36,229 nucleotides of DNA, from IMG/VR virus record IMGVR_UViG_3300045994_000199, positions 1 to 36,229 of that record; one strand, written 5' to 3'. Both the position numbers and the translations under genes were made by a program. The notes under the pieces are model-generated. The model saw only the letters and a program-made list of their open reading frames with translations, had not been told where the DNA came from and did not search any database. Origin of the DNA: a virus. Shown in pieces: positions 23,235-29,765 of the stretch (position 1 is the first letter of the stretch; each line of letters opens with the position of its first letter).

Positions 23235-23820
23235 TGCTGCTACGATAGCGAAGCGGTTGGAATATGGTAGAAAACATTACCATGAACATAAAGCAGAGGC
23301 TGCTGTTAGGGCTAAGGCATATCGTGCAGCAACCAGAGAACAACGATTAGCTCAAGAGAAAAAGTTTCGCGATGCTAATAAAGAAAAAAGAGCAGCGTAC
23401 AGCAAGGAGTATAATCAGTCACATAAAGAAGAAATAAAGAAGACCGCAATAATCTATCGGCTAACACACAAAGAAGAAATATCAGCATGGGAAAAGGAAT
23501 ATTGGCAGACTGAACAAGGCAAATCTGTGATGAGGAATAAAAATTACAAGAGAAAATCTGCGAAGTTTGGCGTGGGATATGAACAATTTAATCCTATTGA
23601 TGTTTTTAAACGAGATGGATATAGGTGCCAAATTTGTAAGAAGAAAACGAGACCTGATTTCAAAAATGTTAATCATATGTTATATCCAAATCTTGACCAT
23701 ATAATATCATTAAGTAATGGTGGAGAACATTCTATGCGAAATACGCGGTGCTTATGCCATCAGTGCAATATAATAAAAAGCAATAATGACAGCCATGCTC
23801 AATTAAGATTATTCGGCTGA
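23227..23820 (+). CDS. HNH homing endonuclease with helical repeat arm
   Basis: This 197-residue protein starts at GTG 23227, 8 bases after GGAGGT (23213-23218); a TTG at 23206 in frame has no ribosome site. Residues 10-110 are highly charged helical repeats (KHYHEHKAEAAVRAKAYRAA, KFRDANKEKRAAYSKEYNQS, HKEEI units), as in many phage HNH nucleases, and likely bind DNA. The HNH core is Cys134-x2-Cys137, Asp157-His158, His168, then Cys177-x2-Cys180. It is AT-rich and overlaps the previous gene by 8 bases, fitting insertion. It is the second free-standing homing nuclease in the window. Confidence 0.85.
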   Translation: MYSAATIAKRLEYGRKHYHEHKAEAAVRAKAYRAATREQRLAQEKKFRDANKEKRAAYSKEYNQSHKEEIKKTAIIYRLTHKEEISAWEKEYWQTEQGKSVMRNKNYKRKSAKFGVGYEQFNPIDVFKRDGYRCQICKKKTRPDFKNVNHMLYPNLDHIISLSNGGEHSMRNTRCLCHQCNIIKSNNDSHAQLRLFG

Positions 23821-23850
23821 ACCTGAACCAAAGAAAGGAGCTATCCAATA

Positions 23851-24543
23851 ATGGAAGAAGAAGTTAAAACCAAAATCAAGATTGCCGATCTTAAACCGAA
23901 CCCGACTAAGCAGGTTATCCCCACTATTGAAGAAATCCAGCAATTTGTAATCTCCCACGGCACTGAGGATTTCAACACCTTCGGTCAGATGGAAGGTTCG
24001 TTCGTAGGTGGAAACTTTTGCCAGCAGGTTATAGACGAAATAGGTCCCTGTATCCATTACCTTCTATCCAATAATGTGCAGATAAATTCCTACCTTGAAG
24101 TAGGCGCGGCAGCTGGTGGAACCACGTTCTTATTCAATCACTATTTCCACCCCAAAACCATTATAATCGTAGACAATAACTCCCATCCTCAATGTTTCCA
24201 TCGTGGTAGAATATTACGCGAAATTGACACTATTGAAATCATAGACGATTCGCAATCCGAGAACGCGGTGCGCCGTGCCAAGAAATATGCACCTTTTGAT
24301 CTTGTCATTCTTGATGCTGTGCATACCTACATGGAGACAATGATGGATATTGTACACTTCGCGCCCATGATTGCCCCCGGTGGATACCTCTTCCTCCATG
24401 ATTCAGTGTGGAATGGCGGCGAGGTTGAGAGGGTAGTAAGGGAGATGAAGACTCACGCGGATTACAAGTTTATCAATGAGTGGATATCGCCAACCAATGT
24501 GACTAATCCTTGTGGCATAGCCCTCTTCCAACGGAGTAAGTGA
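23851..24543 (+). CDS. SAM-dependent methyltransferase (Methyltransf_24 type)
   Basis: This 230-residue protein has a class I methyltransferase core: YLEVGAAAGGTTFLF (81-95, motif I), IIIVDNNSH (motif II), DLVILDAVHTYMETMMDI (acidic loop) and GGYLFLHDSVW. It resembles domain 2 of the protein at 13694 and sugar O-methyltransferase-like families, suggesting two copies of the same chemistry. The N-terminal 30 residues are basic and may be flexible. It overlaps the DNA methyltransferase start by one base (TGATG at 24541). It probably acts on a glycan or protein, not DNA. Confidence 0.75.
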   Translation: MEEEVKTKIKIADLKPNPTKQVIPTIEEIQQFVISHGTEDFNTFGQMEGSFVGGNFCQQVIDEIGPCIHYLLSNNVQINSYLEVGAAAGGTTFLFNHYFHPKTIIIVDNNSHPQCFHRGRILREIDTIEIIDDSQSENAVRRAKKYAPFDLVILDAVHTYMETMMDIVHFAPMIAPGGYLFLHDSVWNGGEVERVVREMKTHADYKFINEWISPTNVTNPCGIALFQRSK

Positions 24544-25334
24544 TGCTGTACGAAGGTGATTGCTTAACCATAATGCCGACTTTGCCCGATAAGTCCATTG
24601 ACCTGACGGTGACATCTCCGCCCTATGACAATCTGCGAACCTATAACGGCAATTCTACCTTTGATTTTGAGGGGATAGCTAAAGAACTTTACAGGGTTAC
24701 GAAAGACGGCGGTGTGGTGGTCTGGGTAGTAGGCGATGCCACAATCAACGGGAGCGAAACGGGGACATCATTCAAACAGGCACTTTACTTCAAGGAGTTT
24801 GGTTTTAACCTTCACGATACGATGATTTTTGAAAAAGATTCTTTCCAGAAGCCTAATCATAACCGATATTGGTCGTGTTTTGAATATATGTTTGTGTTGA
24901 GTAAAGGAAAACCAAAAACGGCATATATGATAAGTGACCGGGCAAACTCTCAAGGAGGGAAAACAGTATCAAGCAAAACGGTCAGAAACGCGGACGGGAG
25001 CACATCGAAAAGGAATCCCGTGGTGATAGCGGCTTTCGGGAAGCGTAAAAATATATGGGCATATAGCACCGGATACGGAAAAGGAACGACGTGCAAGGAG
25101 GCTTATCAGCATCCGGCCATGTTCCCTGAACGACTCGCCACCGACCACATTCTTTCATGGAGCAACGCAGGCGACACGGTTCTTGACCCTTTCGCGGGTA
25201 GCGGCACAACCGGTGTGGCCTGTCTAAACACGAATAGAAAATACATCCTGATTGAAAAGGATGCCACCTATTGCGACATAATCAGAAAACGAATTGAATG
25301 TCACATGCCCTTATTACAGGCAATTAACGAGTAA
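24543..25334 (+). CDS. DNA N4-cytosine/N6-adenine methyltransferase (beta class)
   Basis: This 263-residue protein is a DNA aminomethyltransferase of the N6_N4_Mtase family. Motif IV is TSPPYDN (24-30), the SPPY form typical of N4-cytosine and some N6-adenine enzymes, and motif I is DPFAGSGTTG (215-224), so the order IV-then-I defines the beta class. Serine in SPPY favours cytosine N4 but does not prove it. No cognate restriction enzyme is present. With the Dam-like gene, the phage has two DNA methyltransferases, probably for evading host restriction. ATG 24543 (TGATG overlap) is preferred to the GTG one codon before. Confidence 0.9.
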   Translation: MLYEGDCLTIMPTLPDKSIDLTVTSPPYDNLRTYNGNSTFDFEGIAKELYRVTKDGGVVVWVVGDATINGSETGTSFKQALYFKEFGFNLHDTMIFEKDSFQKPNHNRYWSCFEYMFVLSKGKPKTAYMISDRANSQGGKTVSSKTVRNADGSTSKRNPVVIAAFGKRKNIWAYSTGYGKGTTCKEAYQHPAMFPERLATDHILSWSNAGDTVLDPFAGSGTTGVACLNTNRKYILIEKDATYCDIIRKRIECHMPLLQAINE

Positions 25335-25346
25335 GAAAGGAAACAC

Positions 25347-26693
25347 ATGCACCAAATACACCTTATCATCCCATTCAGTCGCCCCGAGAACAAGGATAAA
25401 CTCATTGAGGCTTACCGGCCAATGGGGGTAATCCTGCATCCGATTATGTTTGAGGATGAACTGGTTGATTTTAGCAATGAAGACTTTATTTATCCTGTTG
25501 CCATCCCCGGCAAGGCTTCTGATTGTAAGGTAATGATGCCGGGATGCTTCAAGCGTAATAAGTTCATTAATAATTATCGTATCATTGACGACGACTACTA
25601 TGTAACAGTTGATGATGATGATATGTACGAACCGAATGTCATGGACGAGATCCGCAAGATGGATGACGACATTGTAATTATTAGCATGAAGCGCGGCCAC
25701 CGGATACCAAAGGGGGTAAAGCCACCACGAGATTACCCCACCGATACATTATTTGCTGATCCTAAGAATGTAGAATTAGGTAGCATCTCCGCCCAACAGT
25801 CATTTGTGAAAGGTATACTATTCAAACGGCACCTCCACAATGAAAACTCTCATTGCTGGGACGGGGAGTTAGCGGTAGATTATAAAGACGCTCGCGAGAA
25901 GATAGTTTACCGCCCTGACCTCTATGCCTTATTCAATTATTACGAACCAGAACGATGGGATCACAATCATCCAAAAGTAGTATTTGGTTGCATGATTAAC
26001 AATCCCCAAAGGTTTTCAATGGTACTCCGCCAATCTCAGATCAATAGTCCTCTAATGTTTATCCAGAATCCTGAATCGGCTACCAAAGGGTTAAACATAC
26101 TATTAGATAAGGCCGAATTGGAAAGTGCCGATATCTGCGTGCTGGTACATCAGGATATGTATTTTCGATCTGGTTGGGTAGACCAGCTACGTTATCAAAT
26201 CAAAATGTTACCAGAGTCCTGGGTTGTTGCGGGAGTTATAGGTAAAGATGCAAGTGGTTTGGTCTGTGGCAAATTTCACGACATGCGAATCCCAGACTAT
26301 TTCAATACCTCCGATATCCATTCCTTTCCCCACGAAGCTTGTTGTTTTGACGAGGCAGTGATAATCGTCAATATGAAGAAGGGATTTAGGTTCGATGAAT
26401 CATTAACTGGATTTGACCTTTATGGTACACTTTGTTGCTTGCAGGCATGGGAAGCTAACCAAACATCGTGGGTAATTGATTGTTTTTGTGAACATTATTG
26501 TATGAGACCGTTTACGTGGAGTCCATCAGAACAATTTTGTGCTAATTACAAGATACTTCATGACCGATTTAGCGCAAAATGGAAATTAGATTCCACCGCA
26601 TTAGGCTTATCCCCCGATGCTGAGGAACGGTTAGAACAGATACGAGAATTTATGACTTCAGCAGCACCATTTGACGAGGAACAAGTAACATGA
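25347..26693 (+). CDS. Two-domain glycosyltransferase-like protein
   Basis: This 448-residue protein seems to join two GT-A-like domains. Domain 1 (about 1-205) starts IHLIIPFSRPENKDKLI and has Asp89-Asp92 in YYVTVDDDDMY as the metal-binding DxD. Domain 2 (about 210-440) has VVFGCMINNPQRF, then ADICVLVHQDMYFRSGW (261-277) with His268-Asp270 as the likely acidic motif, and later FDLYGTLCCLQAW. It begins 12 bases after the DNA methyltransferase and overlaps a small ORF by four bases. A role in glycan assembly on the virion or the host is likely; DNA glucosylation is less likely because no base-modification genes are present. Confidence 0.75.
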   Translation: MHQIHLIIPFSRPENKDKLIEAYRPMGVILHPIMFEDELVDFSNEDFIYPVAIPGKASDCKVMMPGCFKRNKFINNYRIIDDDYYVTVDDDDMYEPNVMDEIRKMDDDIVIISMKRGHRIPKGVKPPRDYPTDTLFADPKNVELGSISAQQSFVKGILFKRHLHNENSHCWDGELAVDYKDAREKIVYRPDLYALFNYYEPERWDHNHPKVVFGCMINNPQRFSMVLRQSQINSPLMFIQNPESATKGLNILLDKAELESADICVLVHQDMYFRSGWVDQLRYQIKMLPESWVVAGVIGKDASGLVCGKFHDMRIPDYFNTSDIHSFPHEACCFDEAVIIVNMKKGFRFDESLTGFDLYGTLCCLQAWEANQTSWVIDCFCEHYCMRPFTWSPSEQFCANYKILHDRFSAKWKLDSTALGLSPDAEERLEQIREFMTSAAPFDEEQVT

Positions 26694-26782
26694 GTGATGA
26701 CGCAAAAGAATTATTGCAAATATTTGTACGATGTGTGAAAATGTTTGTAAAATTACTTGAAGATTTTTTAGAAAAAAAGTAA
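26690..26782 (+). CDS. Tiny amphipathic peptide
   Basis: This 30-residue ORF overlaps the glycosyltransferase stop by four bases (ATGA). It is amphipathic with hydrophobic phenylalanines and a lysine-rich end (LLEDFLEKK), suggesting a membrane-associated or helical peptide. It ends 65 bases before a strong terminator. It may be real by the coupled start, but it is too short to be sure. Confidence 0.4.
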   Translation: MSDDAKELLQIFVRCVKMFVKLLEDFLEKK

Positions 26783-26846
26783 GATAGCAATCAAATACTC
26801 AGGCTATCCCTCGAAAGACGCATAGTCTGATAGTCAGCCGCGCACA

Positions 26847-26891
26847 TGCCCCGCTGAAATTGGTAATAATTCAATTTCCGGGGCATTTTTT
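26847..26891 (+). terminator. Strong intrinsic terminator
   Basis: TGCCCCG (26847-26853) pairs with CGGGGCA (26879-26885), a two-base bulge follows, then GAAATTG pairs with CAATTTC around a 9-base loop; T-rich sequence (TTTTTTATT) follows the stem. It separates the accessory block from the tail genes. Confidence 0.85.
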
Positions 26892-26922
26892 ATTGTCCTC
26901 GGTAAACAAGGAGGATTTCAAA

Positions 26923-27351
26923 ATGAAAATTTCAGGAGTTAATGGAAAAGTTATGTATGGTAGCACGGTGGTAGCCAATATGGTGTCGTGGTCAATGAGT
27001 GGATTTAGTCTACCAGTAACTTCGGCACCCACCGCGTTTGGCGACACGGGAACTAAAGTTTATGAAGTGGCGGAGTTAGGCGAAGCAGGGACGATGGAGT
27101 TCAATGGCAACTATGATCCTACCGATACCACGGGACAGCTTGCTCTTTCTACTCTTTGCCAGGCAGGTACGCACCTGACCAATCTCTACCTCTATGCCAA
27201 TACCTCGACGTTCTGGCGGGTAGCATCTGGTGGGTACATCATCGTTACCAAGGCTAACGCTGTCACCCTTCCCCGGAATAACTTCGGCACCATTTCCTTC
27301 AGCGGACAGGTGTCCAGTCAGGCAATGGAGCAGGTTGGCACGGGAACGTAG
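26923..27351 (+). CDS. Major tail (tube) protein
   Basis: This 142-residue protein has the expected tail-tube features: MKISGVNGKVMYGSTVVANM, FGDTGTKVYEVAELGEAG, then a middle beta domain and a final NNFGTISFSGQVSS strand, with conserved small Gly/Thr residues. ATG 26923 is preceded by AAGGAGG at ideal spacing; an upstream in-frame start (26860) would place the N-terminus inside the terminator. It is followed by the chaperones and tape measure, as in siphoviruses. The clear terminator before it and a hairpin after it suggest its own high-level transcript. Confidence 0.8.
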   Translation: MKISGVNGKVMYGSTVVANMVSWSMSGFSLPVTSAPTAFGDTGTKVYEVAELGEAGTMEFNGNYDPTDTTGQLALSTLCQAGTHLTNLYLYANTSTFWRVASGGYIIVTKANAVTLPRNNFGTISFSGQVSSQAMEQVGTGT

Positions 27352-27372
27352 TAGTAATAGTACCTTAACTCG

Positions 27373-27400
27373 GGAGACCATGTAATTGTGCATGGTCTCC
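27373..27400 (+). terminator. Hairpin after the tail tube gene
   Basis: GGAGACCATG (27373-27382) pairs perfectly with CATGGTCTCC (27391-27400) around an 8-base loop and is followed by only TTTA. It may be a partial terminator or protect the tail tube mRNA, raising its amount over downstream genes. Confidence 0.6.
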
Positions 27401-27441
27401 TTTAGTGGGCTTGATTGCCAGAAAGAACAGATGGGTGAGTT

Positions 27442-27912
27442 ATGTTCATTGATCTTGATGCCACACAGGGTGAATGGTTTCCTTTTCAGAATTCCAAAAT
27501 AGACCCCTTAACCGGGGAGCCGGTGTTTGATGATCCTGATACAGATGGTAGGGTTCAGATTCGATCTATGACACCGTTTTTCGAGGTTCGGATAGCCAAA
27601 CGTAAGCGCCAGGCTGAACACGTTATGAACCCCAAAACTCGGCAGATGGAAAGGATATCTTTCTACGCTGAATTGTCAGTTGAGGAATCCAGGGCCGAAC
27701 GTGACGATGCCTTTGATTTCGCTATCACCGGTATTGAGGGGATCAAAGATTCCAAGACTGGAAAGATTATTATTTGCACTCGCGAGAATAAGTTGGCTTT
27801 AATGAAGGTTCCGGTATTCGACAGGTTCTTTGCCCGGTGCCAGCAGCTTCTTTCGAGTTCCGGGGTTAAGGAGCAAGTTGAAAAAAACTCTGTGAGTGGT
27901 GCAGTTATATAG
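27442..27912 (+). CDS. Tail assembly chaperone, upstream part (gpG-like)
   Basis: This 156-residue protein lies between the tail tube and tape measure genes, where siphoviruses encode the tail assembly chaperone that wraps the tape measure before tube polymerisation. It begins MFIDLDATQGEWFPFQN and has an alpha/beta charged core (FFEVRIAKRKRQAEH, YAELSVEESRAERDDAF). The start is ATG 27442, with a weak ribosome site (GGGTGAG). Near its 3' end it carries A AAA AAC in frame at 27882-27888, after which a -1 shift opens the next ORF. The normal product would be the short form. Confidence 0.72.
   Translation: MFIDLDATQGEWFPFQNSKIDPLTGEPVFDDPDTDGRVQIRSMTPFFEVRIAKRKRQAEHVMNPKTRQMERISFYAELSVEESRAERDDAFDFAITGIEGIKDSKTGKIIICTRENKLALMKVPVFDRFFARCQQLLSSSGVKEQVEKNSVSGAVI
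27882..27888 (+). promoter_or_regulatory. Slippery heptamer for -1 frameshift
   Basis: A AAA AAC with AAA and AAC as zero-frame codons, the X XXY YYZ form used by ribosomal -1 slippage. The -1 frame is open from 27888 to 28262 without a stop. A GC hairpin (GTGGGG with CCCC near 27914-27942) lies downstream, though farther than the usual 5-9 bases. Confidence 0.65.
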
Positions 27913-28262
27913 TCGTGGGGGGCAATAACCCCTACTGTCCCACTCAATGCACGGCAATGTTTGCAGCCCGTAACCCGCCGCAAGAGGCGATATGTGATAC
28001 CTGTACCGACGAACGCAAGCGGGCTCGGGTAGGGTTGTTACAGGAGAATGAGGTTGCAGCTAAGATATTCCTGATGACCCGTAGCCAGTGCGAAGTTCGT
28101 TGGGATGGTGAAAAGGATGTTGAAATCGACCTCCACCATCCATCACTCTGGAAAGCGATTAAGAAGTTTCCGGGGGGGATTCAGGATGAGTGGGGAACAT
28201 TCAACCGGGTACTCAGAGCATGGCACACTTCACAACAGTTGAAGAGGGATAGCGAGGGTTAA
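27888..28262 (+). CDS. Tail assembly chaperone, frameshift extension (gpT-like)
   Basis: Read in the -1 frame after 27888 this adds 124 residues, giving a 273-residue fusion. The extension opens LCEWCSYIVVGGNNPYCPTQ, then CTAMFAARN and ICDTCTDERK: three Cys pairs that look like a zinc-binding unit, and all three are kept only if the frame runs through the slip site. The GTG at 27915 in this frame has no ribosome site, so independent start is unlikely. This is the typical layout of G/T-type chaperones. The ORF ends 2 bases before the gp10-like gene. Confidence 0.68.
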   Translation, partial: LCEWCSYIVVGGNNPYCPTQCTAMFAARNPPQEAICDTCTDERKRARVGLLQENEVAAKIFLMTRSQCEVRWDGEKDVEIDLHHPSLWKAIKKFPGGIQDEWGTFNRVLRAWHTSQQLKRDSEG

Positions 28263-28264
28263 CG

Positions 28265-29761
28265 ATGGCACGGGTAGTTGGCCTGAAAATTAAAGAAGTC
28301 TTCCAGAACATAGCCGACCTTGCTATCATTGGTGCGAATAAGGTTATGGCCGATGTCGCCGCCGATGCTTATAGGCGATGCCCCACTAAAAAAGATGTAG
28401 CAATTGGCACTACTTATCGAGGCTATGGGACCGTAATGCGAGATGTTATGTTCACTCCCAAAACTGGTAGAGGTCGTGGGAAGCATGTCAACTTTATCGC
28501 AAAAACAGAGATGGGCCGTACTGCTGGAAGTCTACGAGATACTATTCGTAAGGTTGAGAAGAACGACCGGCCAGGGAATATTCGAGTTTATGCAGGATCG
28601 GCGACGCGATTTTACGCTTGTATTTATGGGCCAGGGACAACAATCAAGACATCCTGTGGATTCAAGGCAATAAGTTCAATAAAAGAAGGTGATCTTGTAA
28701 TTGGACAAGACGGGATGCCACACGAAGTTCTCTTGAAAAGTTCATTTCCTGCGAAGCAAAAACCGAACCTTGTTCGACTAACTGTGGAGTGGCGATCAGA
28801 TAGAAAACACACTTTAACTGTAACTGATGACCATAAAATATTAACCATAAAAGACGGTGTTTCATTTTGGGTAAAAGCTGGTGAATTACAAGAAGGCGAT
28901 TATGTATTTTGTCCTAAAAAGATTTCGCCTGATAAGGGGAAAGGGAAGAAAAGAGTTTGTGTTAATTGCCAAAAAGAGTTTACTCGGCAAGATAGCCAAG
29001 GGAAGAAATATTGCTCCGTGCAATGCAGGGATGAATATTGGGTGAAAGGAAATAATCCCCATATTGGCTCAAAAAGAACGGATTCAACAAGGCAGCTAAT
29101 GCATGAAGTAACGACAGCAAGGATGGTAGCAAGACCTGAAACACATCCCAACAGAATCATGTCTCAACGTGGGTTCCAAACGAGTTCCGAAAAGCAGGTT
29201 GAGGAATGGATTGGATTAACTGGCTTGCAATATGAACGTCAATTTAAGGTCGGCAATCATTTTGCAGACTTCGCTATTCCAGAAAAGAAAATGCTTATTG
29301 AGGCCGATGGTGCATTCTGGCATTCAAATCAGGCAATAGATATTGAGAGGGATAAAGAAATCATTAACCTTCTTCCGGGGTGGGATATCGTTCATATTCA
29401 TTTTACAGACAGGCGATTCAGTAAATCCATTAATCCGTCCCCGATTCCTGGTGTGCGTTATATGCAATGCAATAATTCAATGAATAGTTTTGTTGATATG
29501 ACCTATTTTGAGGCCAGAAAGATTGTGAAAAAAGAGATTGTTGATGCCAGCGAAAGCGACATAAGCCTATATGATCTTTCTATAAAAGATGTTCATTCTT
29601 TCATTGCAAGCGGTATTGTTGTGTCAAATTCTTTTGTTGAGTTCGGAACTTCTCATTCAAAGAAGCAACCATTCATGAGGCCAGCTTTTTTGGCAATCAA
29701 AGGTACTGCCCAGGCGCGGATCGAAGAAGAGATGCTTAAAGAACCTGAGATGAAGAGGTAG
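28265..29761 (+). CDS. HK97 gp10-like head-tail protein split by an intein
   Basis: The 498-residue precursor is a gp10-like protein (residues 1-118 and 456-498) interrupted by a 337-residue intein. The N-extein ends IRVYAGSATRFYA and the C-extein begins SFVEFGTSHSKKQPFMRPAF, which together match the VEFGT and PFMRPAF core of the HK97 gp10 family; splicing would yield a 161-residue protein, normal for the family. gp10-like proteins act in head-tail joining or tail completion. Here the gene lies between the chaperones and the tape measure, not next to the stopper gene, an unusual place. The start ATG 28265 is one codon after the chaperone stop. Confidence 0.88.
   Translation: MARVVGLKIKEVFQNIADLAIIGANKVMADVAADAYRRCPTKKDVAIGTTYRGYGTVMRDVMFTPKTGRGRGKHVNFIAKTEMGRTAGSLRDTIRKVEKNDRPGNIRVYAGSATRFYACIYGPGTTIKTSCGFKAISSIKEGDLVIGQDGMPHEVLLKSSFPAKQKPNLVRLTVEWRSDRKHTLTVTDDHKILTIKDGVSFWVKAGELQEGDYVFCPKKISPDKGKGKKRVCVNCQKEFTRQDSQGKKYCSVQCRDEYWVKGNNPHIGSKRTDSTRQLMHEVTTARMVARPETHPNRIMSQRGFQTSSEKQVEEWIGLTGLQYERQFKVGNHFADFAIPEKKMLIEADGAFWHSNQAIDIERDKEIINLLPGWDIVHIHFTDRRFSKSINPSPIPGVRYMQCNNSMNSFVDMTYFEARKIVKKEIVDASESDISLYDLSIKDVHSFIASGIVVSNSFVEFGTSHSKKQPFMRPAFLAIKGTAQARIEEEMLKEPEMKR
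28619..29629 (+). mobile_element. Intein with Vsr-like homing endonuclease
   Basis: Intein residues 1-337: Cys1 starts the N-block (CIYGPGTTIKTSCGFKAISS then IKEGDLVIG); the B-block shows TVTDDH (H72); the C-terminal part has YDLSIKDVHSFIASGIVVSN followed by Ser+1 of the extein. The usual penultimate His is Ser336 here. Between the splicing halves are a CxxC-x14-CxxxC zinc-finger-like motif (C114, C117, C132, C136) and a nuclease-like stretch (about 189-265): SSEKQVEEW, FADFAIPEKK, LIEADGAFWH, matching the EDxHD/Vsr-type PD-(D/E)XK pattern (E191, D217, E228, D230, H235). Confidence 0.88.
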
Positions 29762-29765
29762 CAAA

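Noticed and set aside
27915-28262. Independent GTG-started gene
   Set aside because: No ribosome site before GTG 27915, and the frame is open back to the slippery site with an added CEWC motif; frameshift extension is more likely.
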